Notes: generated by a model from the sequence alone, not told the origin. Shown: positions 16,635-25,549, numbered from the stretch's first letter. The stretch: 64,000 nucleotides of DNA from Devosia nitrariae (GCF_030160115.1 NZ_BSNS01000022.1:310001-374000); one strand, 5' to 3'. Translations and numbers: made by a program.

Positions 16635-17096
16635 ATGAACATCGGCCACGCCGCCAAGGCCACGGGCATCTCGACCAAGATGATCCGATACTACGAATCC
16701 ATCGGGCTGATTTCGCCGGCCCATCGATCGCAAGCCGGATACCGCGTCTACACCGATGACGACATCCACGCCCTGCGCTTCATAAATAGTGCCCGCGACC
16801 TCGGCTTTTCGGTCGAGCAGATGCGCGACCTGCTGGACTTGTGGGGCGATCGAAGCCGCGCCAGTGCCGATGTGAAGGCCCTCGCCCTCGCGCATGCCGC
16901 GATGCTCGAGGAGAAGGCACGCTCGCTGCAGGACATGAGTCGGACACTTAGGCACCTTGCCGATAACTGCCATGGCGACGACCGACCGGACTGCCCGATC
17001 ATCGATGAGTTCGCGGTAGCGCCTCCGCCAAGGGAACTCAGGAAGCGGCAGCCTCGGTTTGGCGTCGCCGCACAAGTATATTCCCCTGCCCGCTAG
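16635..17096 (+). CDS. MerR-family regulator, CueR/HmrR (Cu(I)-type) subgroup
   Basis: 153 residues. N-terminal MerR winged helix MNIGHAAKATGISTKMIRYYE, a long dimerisation helix, and the metal loop C112-HGDDRPD-C120, giving Cys112 and Cys120 exactly seven apart, with Ser77 also kept. This set is diagnostic for regulators of monovalent Cu/Ag/Au ions. It should activate its own promoter and that of the MFS gene downstream, which has the same spaced operator. No copper ATPase, CopZ or multicopper oxidase gene is nearby, so the effector could have drifted. ATG at 16635 has GGAG nine bases upstream. Confidence 0.87.
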   Translation: MNIGHAAKATGISTKMIRYYESIGLISPAHRSQAGYRVYTDDDIHALRFINSARDLGFSVEQMRDLLDLWGDRSRASADVKALALAHAAMLEEKARSLQDMSRTLRHLADNCHGDDRPDCPIIDEFAVAPPPRELRKRQPRFGVAAQVYSPAR

Positions 17097-17102
17097 GTCT
17101 TC

Positions 17103-17127
17103 AGGGCGCCGATAAAATCGGCGCCCT
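17103..17127 (+). terminator. Hairpin terminator after the MerR gene
   Basis: Perfect ten-base stem AGGGCGCCGA / TCGGCGCCCT with a five-base loop starting seven bases after the MerR stop. The run after it is C/T-rich, not pure T, so termination may be partial. Confidence 0.6.
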
Positions 17128-17159
17128 CTCCATTTCCGTATAATTCGAAAAATTCGGTA

Positions 17160-17185
17160 TTGACCCTCCAAGCGTTGGAAGCCGG
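17160..17185 (+). promoter_or_regulatory. MerR/CueR-type promoter of the MFS gene
   Basis: TTGACC (17160-17165), N9, TTGGAAG (17175-17181), with the dyad CTCCAA-GCG-TTGGAAG. Spacing and sequence match the regulator's own promoter at 16560, which links the two transcription units. Confidence 0.6.
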
Positions 17186-17235
17186 ACACCGAGATCAATC
17201 GCGACAAGCGGGACACTCGATCTTGGAGAATTCCA

Positions 17236-18654
17236 ATGCAAGATTTCACACCTGATCCGAAGAGATGGGCCGCCTTGGCTTTGCTTTGTGCGGCTCAGTT
17301 CATCGTGATTCTCGACACCTCGATTATCGGCGTGGCCCTGCCCGCCATCCAATCCGACCTCGGCTTCAGCGCCAGCGGGCTGAGCTGGATCTTCAACGCC
17401 TATGTCATCGCGTTCGGAGGCCTGCTGCTGTTGGGCGGCAGGCTCAGCGATCTCCTCGGTGCGCGCCGGATTTTCGCGGCTGGTTTCTTCATCCTGACGG
17501 CGGCATCCCTCCTTGCCGGTCTTGCCAACAGCCAGGAAAGTCTGCTTGCCGGCCGGGCGTTGCAGGGTGTCGGTGCCGCGTTGATCGCACCGTCCGCGCT
17601 GACGATCGTTATGCGCCTCTTCGCCCACAATGGTGCCGAACTCGGCAAGGCCTTCGGCTTCTGGGGTGCTGCCGCAGCGGCGGGCGGCTCGGCTGGCGTT
17701 TTCTTTGGCGGCGTCATCACCGAGTGGCTCTCCTGGCCATGGACGTTCCTGATCAACGTCCCGCTGGGGTTGCTTGTCCTGGCGCTGATCCCAGCCCTGC
17801 TGCGCAAGTTCCAGCGCAATTCCGGCAAGGTCGACTGGTTCGGCGCGATCACCGTGACCGGCGCGATGGCGACTCTCGTCTATGCGATCGTCACCATCGA
17901 GTCGGTAGGCTTGGGGTCGCCCCAGATACTGACACTGCTCGCGATATCCGCAGCGCTCTTTGCCGTGTTCCTGACCACTCAGGTCATCCGGCACGAACCA
18001 CTGCTTCCGCTCCGCATCTTCGCCGCGCCGAACCTGGCGGCGGGGAACCTCGTCATGGCGCTGCTCGGCGCTGCCTGGATCCCACTGTGGTTCTTCCTGA
18101 ACCTCTATCTGCAGCAGGTCCTCGGGTTTTCGGCGTTGGCCGGTGGCCTCGCGCTCCTGCCCATGACCGTGACCATCATGGTCGTGATGGTCGGGTTCTC
18201 GGGCAGGTCGATCGCCCGCTTCGGCGTCAAGACCAGCCTGATCCTCGGTCTGATGCTCATGGCCGGCTCGCTGTGGATGTTCGCCGAGCTGCCGCTCGAC
18301 GGGTCCTTCGTTGCCAACGTGCTGCCGGCCTCGGTTCTGGCCGCCCTCGGCATGGGCCTCGCCTACATTCCGGCGACTATGTCAGGTATGGCAGGCGCCA
18401 AGCCCGAAGAGACCGGCCTCGCTTCGGGTCTCATCAACACGACCTACCAGATCGGCTCGGCCGTCGGACTCGCCGTGATGGTGGCGATCTCCGCGTCCGG
18501 CATCGCCCATAGCGTCAGCCCGACCACCGAACGCCTGCTCGCCGGCTTTCAGGCCGCGTTCCTCGGGGCTGGCGTAACGGCCGCCATCGCGGTGCTTGCG
18601 GCGCTGCTGCTCATCCGCTCGGCGCCCCGGCAAAGCGAGGTGCCGGTCGGCTGA
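17236..18654 (+). CDS. MFS efflux transporter, DHA2 (14-helix) family
   Basis: A 472-residue drug:H+ antiporter-like protein. It shows motif A GRLSDLLGARRIF, motif C-like GGSAGVFFGGVITEWLSWPWTFLINVP and the DTSIIGVALPAI start typical of EmrB/QacA-like DHA2 pumps. About 14 hydrophobic segments. It is transcribed after the MerR regulator from its own CueR-like promoter and followed by a strong hairpin. It probably exports a toxic organic compound or metal-chelator complex; the substrate is unknown. Confidence 0.88.
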   Translation: MQDFTPDPKRWAALALLCAAQFIVILDTSIIGVALPAIQSDLGFSASGLSWIFNAYVIAFGGLLLLGGRLSDLLGARRIFAAGFFILTAASLLAGLANSQESLLAGRALQGVGAALIAPSALTIVMRLFAHNGAELGKAFGFWGAAAAAGGSAGVFFGGVITEWLSWPWTFLINVPLGLLVLALIPALLRKFQRNSGKVDWFGAITVTGAMATLVYAIVTIESVGLGSPQILTLLAISAALFAVFLTTQVIRHEPLLPLRIFAAPNLAAGNLVMALLGAAWIPLWFFLNLYLQQVLGFSALAGGLALLPMTVTIMVVMVGFSGRSIARFGVKTSLILGLMLMAGSLWMFAELPLDGSFVANVLPASVLAALGMGLAYIPATMSGMAGAKPEETGLASGLINTTYQIGSAVGLAVMVAISASGIAHSVSPTTERLLAGFQAAFLGAGVTAAIAVLAALLLIRSAPRQSEVPVG

Positions 18655-18660
18655 GTTAAC

Positions 18661-18687
18661 GATCGGCGGGGGCGCCCCCCGCCGATT
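18661..18687 (+). terminator. Strong hairpin after the MFS gene
   Basis: ATCGGCGGGGG and CCCCCGCCGAT form a very GC-rich stem seven bases after the stop. No T-run follows. The remaining bases to 18935 hold no ORF that I recognise on either strand. Confidence 0.6.
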
Positions 18688-18935
18688 CCACCGGACGCAC
18701 GATGAATGTTTGGGGGCAGTGCTCGACAGACCGCCTTTATGATGATGTCCGCGGCGATCGGCGACAGCAGATTGCGGGAGGAGTGCGAAGCCGGTGCCGC
18801 CTTCGGCGAACATGCGATCCGCATCATTGTCCCCAGGCGATTTTCTTGCGCATAAAAGTCCGGGTGCTCATCGACATTCTGGACACGCACTACGGCACGG
18901 CCAGCGACAGCTCTGGTTTTTGAGTGCGAGTACGA

Positions 18936-19220
18936 CTAGCCCGGATTGCTGGTCGTCGGCGGCAGGGGGGTGCCGGGCTCCACGCGCGGCAGGGGATAGC
19001 CCGCGGCCATGTAGAGGCCAAGGATCGCCTCGCCCAGGAACCGCTCTTCATCGACTTCCAAAGTGGCGCCACGCAGCAGCTCGCGCGGCATTTTCTCGAC
19101 CGCGAACTGCACAGCTTCGGCGGCGGACGGAAAGCGCATGTAGCGGCCCGAACGGCGCCCGGTCATCGAACGGCCGGGATAGAGTTCTGCGGCGTGGGTG
19201 TAGTCGAAATTGTCGTTCAT
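18936..19220 (-). CDS. Conserved hypothetical protein (YPGR...AAEAVQFAVE family)
   Basis: 94 residues, start MNDNFDYTHAAELYPGR. The central part (FPSAAEAVQFAVEKMPRELLRGATLEVDEERF) is of a type I recall from small uncharacterised proteins common in rhizobia; no function is known to me. The ATG overlaps the stop of the upstream small gene (ATGA), so the two form an operon. Acidic, without a membrane segment, and ending in a Pro/Thr-rich tail. Confidence 0.7.
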   Translation of the reverse strand: MNDNFDYTHAAELYPGRSMTGRRSGRYMRFPSAAEAVQFAVEKMPRELLRGATLEVDEERFLGEAILGLYMAAGYPLPRVEPGTPLPPTTSNPG

Positions 19221-19474
19221 CGCCGCAAGACCGGAATGCGCGCGAAATGCGACGCCGCTTCGCGCGTGCCGTCGGAGGCGGCCGTCGAGGGGCGCATGTC
19301 CTCCTCGTTGACCACCCGCTGATAGCTCTCGGCGCTCGATTGCACGCGGTACTGCAGCCGATGACCCTCGAAGGGCAACTGCAGCAGGATCTCGCACGGT
19401 CCCGAGGGCCGGTTGCTGAGCCGCGGTGAAGGAATGAGGTCAACCATCTGGCCGACAGCGTACTTGTGTCGCAT
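19217..19474 (-). CDS. Conserved hypothetical protein (MRHKYAVGQMVDLIPS family)
   Basis: 85 residues. The N-terminal half (YAVGQMVDL...RPSGPCEILLQLPFEGHRLQYRVQSSAESYQRVVNEEDMRP) resembles small SH3-like uncharacterised proteins of Hyphomicrobiales that read as PEGHRLQYRV-containing. It is translationally coupled to the next small gene. Function unknown. Confidence 0.72.
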   Translation of the reverse strand: MRHKYAVGQMVDLIPSPRLSNRPSGPCEILLQLPFEGHRLQYRVQSSAESYQRVVNEEDMRPSTAASDGTREAASHFARIPVLRR

Positions 19475-19486
19475 CGGTGCCCTCTT

Positions 19487-19530
19487 CTAGAGCGCAGTAC
19501 GATTTGATGGATTCAAAATCGCCCGCTCTA
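19487..19530. repeat. Imperfect inverted repeat (rhizobial-type TCTAGAGC element)
   Basis: AGAGCG...CGATTTGA and TTCAAAATCG...CGCTCT pair around a short loop. Directly after it GCGGGACA / TGTCCCGC forms another dyad at about 19543-19560. Short palindromes starting TCTAGAGC with an internal GATTTGA block are common intergenic elements in this order. Confidence 0.45.
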
Positions 19531-19569
19531 ACGTGTCGTTGTCGCGGGACAGTGTCCCGCTCTAATAGT

Positions 19570-19596
19570 CGAAAGCCCCGCGGTGCGGGGCTTTCG
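19570..19596. terminator. Bidirectional terminator after cspA
   Basis: CGAAAGCCCCGC and GCGGGGCTTTCG pair over a three-base loop, giving a T-rich 3' side in both directions. It lies ten bases past the cspA stop on the minus strand. Confidence 0.8.
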
Positions 19597-19605
19597 CTAG
19601 TCGGA

Positions 19606-19812
19606 TCAGGCGAGCTGCAGATTGGTGGCCGAAGCACGGCCGTCACGGCCCTGCTCGAGGTCGTAGGTGACCTTCTGGCCCTCGGCCAGAGTGGAAAGGC
19701 CGGCGCGCTCGACAGCAGAGATGTGGACGAAGGCGTCCTTGCCGCCGTCGTCGGGCGCAATGAAGCCGAAGCCCTTGGTGGAATTGAAGAATTTTACGGT
19801 GCCGGTAATCAT
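19606..19812 (-). CDS. cspA: Cold-shock protein (CspA family)
   Basis: 68 residues, a single OB-fold nucleic-acid chaperone. RNP1 KGFGFI and RNP2 DAFVHIS are both intact. The start at 19812 (MITGTVKFFN) is chosen because AAAGGGA lies seven bases upstream; an in-frame ATG two codons earlier sits on top of that site. It has a long untranslated leader before it, as is usual for csp genes whose mRNA structure responds to temperature, and a strong terminator after it. Confidence 0.93.
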   Translation of the reverse strand: MITGTVKFFNSTKGFGFIAPDDGGKDAFVHISAVERAGLSTLAEGQKVTYDLEQGRDGRASATNLQLA

Positions 19813-20126
19813 TGGCATTCCCTTTGGATGGGCCCGCAGGCAGCTGCGAACGGGCAAGTTTCCCCGCCGCAACATGCGGAAGGGTTCAACGTTCACAAGT
19901 TCAATGGGTAGCCAAGCAACCGGTTTTTGCCGGGAAGTTTAGTTAGCCAAGAAGGGCTGGAAACGCGTAAACTCCAATATCGTGGGGTGGCGGTCTGGAG
20001 TCAAGGTCCAGCCGGCTTCCGCTCGGGCGCTTGCGATTTGGTCCTGGTGGCGAACTCTGCTACAGCAGTCGCGGGCGGATTCCACCGCCCTTCCGCCTGC
20101 CCCGTTTATCGGGCGAGGCGAGGTTC
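19813..20126. other. Divergent region between cspA and rpsU
   Basis: A 314-base stretch with no gene. It should hold the cspA leader and promoter (minus) and the rpsU promoter (plus). No clear sigma-70 pair, operator or terminator stands out by eye. Confidence 0.4.
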
Positions 20127-20408
20127 ATGTTAGGAAAATTTTTGCAAGTACAGGTCCGCGACAACAACGTCGATCAAGCTCTTCGAGTCCTCAAGAAGCG
20201 CCTTCAGCGCGAGGGCGTCTTCCGCGAAATGAAGCTTCGCAAGTATTATGAAAAGCCGTCGGAGAGGCGCGTGCGCGAGGCAGCAGAGGCCGTCCGGCGC
20301 AGCCGCAAGCTGGCGCGCAAGCAAGCAATCCGTGAAGGTCTGATCGCCGCGCCCAAGCGCCCGGCCCGCCCGCAGACCGCGTCTCGCGGCTTCCAGGCTT
20401 CGAGATAA
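20127..20408 (+). CDS. rpsU: 30S ribosomal protein S21
   Basis: 93 residues. The core [51 protein letters not shown] is the S21 signature, with the Lys/Arg-rich C-terminal extension common in alphaproteobacteria. The ATG at 20127 lies after GGCGAGG. S21 binds the small subunit near the anti-Shine-Dalgarno sequence and aids initiation. A clear terminator follows at 20482. Confidence 0.95.
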   Translation: MLGKFLQVQVRDNNVDQALRVLKKRLQREGVFREMKLRKYYEKPSERRVREAAEAVRRSRKLARKQAIREGLIAAPKRPARPQTASRGFQASR

Positions 20409-20481
20409 GCCTGCAAGGACTGCCCGTCTTTCGGATCGGGCGGCCGGACCTTCATCCTGCCAGCCCTTGTGCCGTAATATT

Positions 20482-20512
20482 TAAGCCCCGCCGGCCGCGC
20501 CGACGGGGCTTG
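20482..20512 (+). terminator. Rho-independent terminator after rpsU
   Basis: AAGCCCCG and CGGGGCTT pair across a GC-rich loop, followed by GAGTTTTAT. Confidence 0.75.
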
Positions 20513-20624
20513 AGTTTTATAGCAACGTGCGAAAGAGCCTGTCCCGGACGCTACCGCTGGTTCGAAGACAGTGAATCACTACCGACCAGCCGACGCCAGG
20601 ACTTTGAACGCGCGAAATGGGTGG

Positions 20625-21092
20625 CTATCGGCCATTCGTACTTGCAAACATGGCTCCGCTGATTTGCTGCGCGACGTTCGGCATGACCTGATCCAGCAGA
20701 GCCAGGCAGTCGCGGTAACCGGCCAGCCCAAGTTCGTAGGGGTCCGGAATCCCGCCTTGATGCTCGTTTGCGACCATCACGCTCGCCGCGACTGCGCCTA
20801 GGGCGGAACGGACCTTGTTGGCCTCGTCCTGACCGACACAAACGATCCATCGGTACTGGTCGAGTTCCAGGTCCCCGATCCAGCGGCTGATATGGCCACT
20901 CAAATCGACCCCGCGTTCGTTCATACACGCGACAGAGTGGTTATTGGCGGCACGGCCCGCCAACTCTTTACTCACGCCGGCACTTTCGACCAGATAGGCG
21001 GCGCCAAGGTGCTGCTGAAGCACCGCCTGCATCATCGGGCTGCGGCTGATGTTGCCAAGACAGACGCAGAGAACCTTTTCCATCATCGGCAT
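20625..21092 (-). CDS. Low-molecular-weight protein-tyrosine phosphatase family protein
   Basis: 155 residues. The P-loop C-L-G-N-I-S-R-S (Cys11 to Arg17) matches C-x5-R-S, and the general acid lies in IPDPYELG. The first ATG at 21092 has GAGG four bases upstream; two further ATGs follow within four codons. Members dephosphorylate tyrosine kinases of polysaccharide export or arginine-phosphorylated proteins, or reduce arsenate. There is no bacterial tyrosine kinase or ars gene beside it, so the role is open. Confidence 0.85.
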   Translation of the reverse strand: MPMMEKVLCVCLGNISRSPMMQAVLQQHLGAAYLVESAGVSKELAGRAANNHSVACMNERGVDLSGHISRWIGDLELDQYRWIVCVGQDEANKVRSALGAVAASVMVANEHQGGIPDPYELGLAGYRDCLALLDQVMPNVAQQISGAMFASTNGR

Positions 21093-21951
21093 GAAACCTC
21101 GTTGGCCAGTTCAGCAGCCTGCAGCGCTCCGGCTACCGTAGAAGCCGGTCGCATTGTCAGAATTTACAATACCAAGCCATGCCGGCAATGTGCAACGTTG
21201 CAACTGAAGGCTTGGGCGTCCCAGGGCCGCTCGGGCCTTCAGTTGATCTCCTCCTTGCGCCGCCCGGTCTCCCCGGGCGGCATCTCTACGTTACCCGCTG
21301 CCGCGCCCGAGGAGCTGCGTTTCACTCCAGCGCCGCGAACCGTTCGACCAGATTCGTGGCACAGCAGGTCACCCGGCTGGATCACCGTTTCCGGACGCGC
21401 GTAAGTGAAATCTGGTGCGGGCCGCTTCACTCCGACGACAGGCGTTCCCTTGACGGTTGGAGACAGGGTTGGCGAAATTGCCGATCGGAACCGGGCATCA
21501 ATCCGACAGCGCGAGCAGAGAGCTCTTAGTCTCTCCTTATGCACCGGGCAAACTTCCAATGACCCCCTAAGGCGCAACGGCGCCGTGCCAAACGGCCCCG
21601 AGACCGCGCTTCGGCTCGCAGTCCGTCAGAGCTGTCGGCCGGCTTGATTGCGGTTGGCTTACCAACCGCTACGTCTCGGAGCGACAGCACCACGGGGCGC
21701 GTCCGGTGGCAGACAGAGCATTTCTGGCCGGGCACCAACGCCGATTGGCGCAAACCACCCGATTCTGGCTGGTTCGCCTCTGTCGTCTCCCCGCCGTCTC
21801 TGTGACTAACCGCTGCACGAGCCCTCCCGGCGCTCGAGCAATCACGCGACCGGGCCGCCAGACGCGGCCGGAGGTCACGGGGACGATGCAATAAAGGCCC
21901 GCCTCGCGACCCCTGATGCGCCGCACCCACGCAACAGCATGAGTCACCGAT
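21093..21951. other. Gene-poor region of about 860 bases
   Basis: No ORF here has a convincing start, codon pattern and family resemblance. A minus-strand frame at about 21239-21577 contains CPVHKERLRALCSRC, which looks like a zinc-knuckle (two Cys pairs), and TVIQPGDLL further on, but it has no ribosome-binding site and its composition is poor. It may be a decayed gene. No tRNA fold or terminator was seen. Confidence 0.35.
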
Positions 21952-23349
21952 ATGTCTATCGCTCCTTCGCGAACCCTGTCCGCTTCTACGTTCATTGCCG
22001 CCTCCGGCTCTGGACGGCGCCTGCATCTTGCGGAAGCGCACGCGCTCCTCCGGCTCGCAACCCCGATCGCGCTGATCTCGATGGTCAACATGGGCATGAG
22101 CGTCACCGACACCATGATGGTCTCGGCGCTCTTCGGCACGGACGCGCTGGCTGCCGTTGCGGTCGGAAGCGACCTCTATTCGATCGTCTTTTATCTGTGT
22201 GCTGGCGTGCTTGCAGGTATCGCTCCCTTCTATACGGCCGCCGTCGCCAAGGCGGATGGGCCGGAGCGCGCTCGCCTCGAGCGTGCCGGATGGATGACGG
22301 CCGGCTTGCTTGCACTGTTCGCCGTCCCGCTGATCTGGCTGGCGCCTGCCTGGCTCGAAGCGTTCCGCATTGAGCAGAGCCTGCTGACAGATGGTCAGGG
22401 CTACACGCGCGCCATGGCGCTGACGCTCGTGCCCATGCTCGGCGTGATCCTCTATCGCACCATTCTGACCGCGGCCGAGAAGCCGAAAGTCTTCCTGAAG
22501 GTCACGCTCGCGATGCTGCCGCTCAACGCCATCGCGAACTACCTCTTCATGACTGGCGTCGGCCCCGTCCCCGAACTGGGCTCTACAGGCGCCGGCGTTT
22601 CGTCGCTGATCGTTGCCATGGCGAGCCTCGCCGTTCTTGTCGTCGTTGCTCGCCGCAGCGCGCGCGGCTCGGCTTCAGCCCCCCGAGGCAAAGCAGCGCC
22701 GGACTGGCGCGCAATGGCCGACGTGCTGCGCGTTGGCATCCCGATCGGAATCGCAACGGTCGCCGAACTCGGCATATTCCTCGGCGCAACACTCTACGCC
22801 GCCACGCTCGGAGCGGCCGATGTGGCCGCGCACACGCTGGCATTGCGCCTGGCGGGAGTGCTCTACGCCGTGCCGGTGGCCCTCCTGCAGGCGTCCATGG
22901 TGCGCATGGCGCGCGCGGAGAGCCTCGGGGATGCGCGCACCGGCGGAGTTCTCGTTACGACCAGCCTGACGCTTTCGGCCATTTTCGGAACGGCTATTTT
23001 CCTCATGCTCGCCGCCGGCGCCGAGCCCTTTGCCATGGCGTTCTTCGACGACAGCGCCGCGGGCGTGACCGCGATGCGACTTGCCGTCGTCCTGGTGATC
23101 CTGCTCGGCCTTATCGAGTTCATGGTCGGTCCGGGCTCCGCCGCGGCAGGACTGTTACGCGGGCGCAAAGACACCAGGGCGCCCATGATCTACGTGCTGG
23201 TCGGCCATTGGGCGATCGGCGCGCCGCTGGGCATCTATCTCTGCGAGGCGCAGGGATCGGGCGTCATCGGCATCTGGATCGGCCTCGCCGCTGGGACCTT
23301 GGTCACCACGTTCCTTTCGCTCGCTCGACTGCTCGCGTCGCGCAACTAG
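21952..23349 (+). CDS. MATE-family multidrug efflux transporter
   Basis: A 465-residue, 12-helix Na+/H+-coupled exporter of the NorM branch. The two-fold repeat is visible: LLRLATPIALISMVNMGMSVTDTMMVSALFGTDALAAVAVG in the first half and a second start at VLRVGIPIGIATVAELGIFLGATLYAATLGAADVAAHTLALR. The ATG at 21952 lacks a strong ribosome-binding site. A GNAT gene follows 26 bases later and is probably cotranscribed. Confidence 0.88.
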   Translation: MSIAPSRTLSASTFIAASGSGRRLHLAEAHALLRLATPIALISMVNMGMSVTDTMMVSALFGTDALAAVAVGSDLYSIVFYLCAGVLAGIAPFYTAAVAKADGPERARLERAGWMTAGLLALFAVPLIWLAPAWLEAFRIEQSLLTDGQGYTRAMALTLVPMLGVILYRTILTAAEKPKVFLKVTLAMLPLNAIANYLFMTGVGPVPELGSTGAGVSSLIVAMASLAVLVVVARRSARGSASAPRGKAAPDWRAMADVLRVGIPIGIATVAELGIFLGATLYAATLGAADVAAHTLALRLAGVLYAVPVALLQASMVRMARAESLGDARTGGVLVTTSLTLSAIFGTAIFLMLAAGAEPFAMAFFDDSAAGVTAMRLAVVLVILLGLIEFMVGPGSAAAGLLRGRKDTRAPMIYVLVGHWAIGAPLGIYLCEAQGSGVIGIWIGLAAGTLVTTFLSLARLLASRN

Positions 23350-23375
23350 GACAGGACAACGGAAGGATAAACGCT

Positions 23376-23933
23376 ATGCCAACGAGCACAAACCCCGCCC
23401 GATATGTCATCCGCCATGCCTGTCCAGCCGACGTTGTGGAGATCCGGGCGATGCAGGAACGCTCCATGGGTGTTCTCGGCGGCAACTTCTATTCGGCCAG
23501 CGAAATCACAGGCTTCATGAGGGAATTCGGAACCATGGACGATGCCATTGTCGATGAAGGGCACTTTTTCGTCGCCGAGGACGATCACGGCGCAATCATC
23601 GGCAGCGGCGGCTGGACGCGATTGCGTCCGAGCTATGCGAACGGGCTCGATGACGGTGCGCCGACGGCCGGATATCCGACCGTTCGCAGCGTATTCGTCG
23701 ACCCTGCCGCCGTTCGCCGTGGCGTCGGGACAGCTGTCATGCACAGAGCCGAACGCGACGCCGCCACGAATGGTCATGACACCCTGCATCTGACGGCGAC
23801 GCTCTCCGGCTTAGCCCTCTACCAAAGCCTCGGTTACCGGACACAAGAGGTCACGTCGCTTCGACTGCCCGATCGAGTGCGCTTCGCCTGCGTAAAGATG
23901 GAAAAGCGCCTGACGGAACTCGCGGTCGTCTGA
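23376..23933 (+). CDS. GNAT-family N-acetyltransferase
   Basis: 185 residues. The acetyl-CoA motif A is VRSVFVDPAAVRRGVGTAVMHRAE and motif B ends in ALYQSLGYR. The ATG at 23376 follows GGAAGGA. It sits directly after the MATE gene, and may modify a compound also handled by that pump; the substrate is unknown. Confidence 0.85.
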   Translation: MPTSTNPARYVIRHACPADVVEIRAMQERSMGVLGGNFYSASEITGFMREFGTMDDAIVDEGHFFVAEDDHGAIIGSGGWTRLRPSYANGLDDGAPTAGYPTVRSVFVDPAAVRRGVGTAVMHRAERDAATNGHDTLHLTATLSGLALYQSLGYRTQEVTSLRLPDRVRFACVKMEKRLTELAVV

Positions 23934-23992
23934 GCCGCACCCGCGCAAGCGGCCGAGCGGACAAGACCCGATCATTCTCAAAGGACATTCAG

Positions 23993-24310
23993 ATGGCAAC
24001 CCACGATGAAACCGGTGTGGGCCGGCAAGCGAGCCCATTATTCACGCCCCGTGTGTCAGCCGGATTCCACGCCCTGCGCACCATATTGCGGTTCGCCCGC
24101 CGCAGGCTCGATGCCTGGTTCAGCTTGTCGGGTTTCGATGAGCAACTGATCTACGGCCTGGGCATCGACCCGCTCCCCCTGGCCGGGTCTCAGCACAGAC
24201 ATCGGACCGAGGCGCTCCTGCGTCTGGTGCGGATGCGCCGCTGTTCAACTGCTTCCCGAGGACGCTGGCTGACTCTGCTTCGCTTTCTGCGGGGCGTCCT
24301 GTCCCTGTAG
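23993..24310 (+). CDS. Hypothetical small protein (YjiS/DUF1127-like centre)
   Basis: 105 residues, ATG preceded by AAAGGAC. The segment LRTILRFARRRLDAWFSLSGFDEQLIYGLGIDPL resembles the short amphipathic helix plus RLDD-L-DIGL pattern of DUF1127 proteins, but the residues after it are Arg-rich and uninformative. Its 3' end overlaps the convergent MFS gene by 66 bases, so the true stop region may be fortuitous. Function unknown. Confidence 0.45.
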   Translation: MATHDETGVGRQASPLFTPRVSAGFHALRTILRFARRRLDAWFSLSGFDEQLIYGLGIDPLPLAGSQHRHRTEALLRLVRMRRCSTASRGRWLTLLRFLRGVLSL

Positions 24311-25549
24311 CAAGGCATTGAGGGAGAGGGTAATGAGCGGCGTGTGCGGACACCGCGTCGAGACGGCTTCGCCCGAGCGCCCGATGCGCATGTTCGGAAG
24401 CGCTGCGACGGCGAGGACACCCAGCAAGACGCTGGCGTAGACAAAAAGCCCGCCCGGGCCGGCTGCCGTCATTGCAAGTCCGCCGACCAACGGTCCAACT
24501 GCCGTGCCAAGGTCGTTGAGCAGGAGCAGGCCGCGAGCGGCGCCGAGCATTTGTCCTTGTGACAGGCCATCGTTGGCAAAGGCCGCGCACAGCGAGTAGA
24601 TCGGAATGCCAAGGCCGCCAAAAAGGGCACCAATGACCAACAGCACCGGCAGCGGCGCTTGTGTCGCCACGGCGAGGGCGATGGCAGCGGCCCCTGCTCC
24701 TATCGCCGCCGCGGCAATGACCATGTTGCGCGGCAGGCGGTCGGAGACCCAGCCGAGCGGCCATTGCAGAACGAGGGTGCCCCCAAGGACCGCGGCCATG
24801 AAGGCCGAGGTGCCGCCGACGTCCAAACCGATGCGCTGAGCGAAATTCGGCCCCATTCCCCAGAATGCGCCGATGGCAAGGCCTGCAAGAAAAACGCCGG
24901 CGGTTGCCAGCGGTGAAATCGCGAGTAGTTGGCGCAGCGAGAACGGCTCCTGCGCGACGTCCGCCGGCGGTCGGCTCGGCAACAGTGTGATCGGCACGAC
25001 GGACGCGGTTATCAGGAGAGAGACCACGAGGAAGAGCACGATGCCATCCGGCGAGGCAACGTTGAGCAGCGCCTGCCCGAGCGCCCAGGCGCCCATGGAA
25101 ACCACGCCGAAGATCGACAACAGCTGTCCACGCGTCGATTGCACTGCGTGGGCGTTGAGCCAGCTCTCGGTTGCGAGGATCATGCCGGCATAGGCAAGGC
25201 CGGTCACTGCGCGCAGAAGCGTCCAGGACCACGGGTCGATCGAGGCGAGGTGAAGGATCGCCGTCATCGACGCAACGGCGGCAAAACCGGCGAATGTGCG
25301 CACGTGCCCCACCGAGATGACCACCTGCGGCAGGAACCAAGCGCCGATCGCATAGCCGGCAAAATAGGCCGACATCATCGCCCCGATCGTCTCGTTTGCG
25401 AAACCTTCGTTGCCGGCCCGCACGACGAGCAGCGTCCCCAGTAGGCCGTTGCCGAGAAGAAGAAGGGCGACGCTCAGCAGCAAGGCAGCCACAGGCGCAA
25501 GGACGAGGCCGCGCTTGCAGGTCGTCACCACGGTCTCGATCGTGGACAT
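24245..25549 (-). CDS. MFS transporter (YcaD-like, 12 helices)
   Basis: 434 residues with about 12 hydrophobic segments; the loop GWVSDRLPRNMV carries the MFS G-x3-D-R motif between halves, and LRAVTGLAYAGMILATESWLNAHA matches the YcaD/YfkF branch. The start at 25549 has GGGAG upstream. The C-terminal 30 residues are hydrophilic and Gln/Ser-rich. It is a lone gene; substrate unknown. Confidence 0.86.
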   Translation of the reverse strand: MSTIETVVTTCKRGLVLAPVAALLLSVALLLLGNGLLGTLLVVRAGNEGFANETIGAMMSAYFAGYAIGAWFLPQVVISVGHVRTFAGFAAVASMTAILHLASIDPWSWTLLRAVTGLAYAGMILATESWLNAHAVQSTRGQLLSIFGVVSMGAWALGQALLNVASPDGIVLFLVVSLLITASVVPITLLPSRPPADVAQEPFSLRQLLAISPLATAGVFLAGLAIGAFWGMGPNFAQRIGLDVGGTSAFMAAVLGGTLVLQWPLGWVSDRLPRNMVIAAAAIGAGAAAIALAVATQAPLPVLLVIGALFGGLGIPIYSLCAAFANDGLSQGQMLGAARGLLLLNDLGTAVGPLVGGLAMTAAGPGGLFVYASVLLGVLAVAALPNMRIGRSGEAVSTRCPHTPLITLSLNALLQGQDAPQKAKQSQPASSGSS

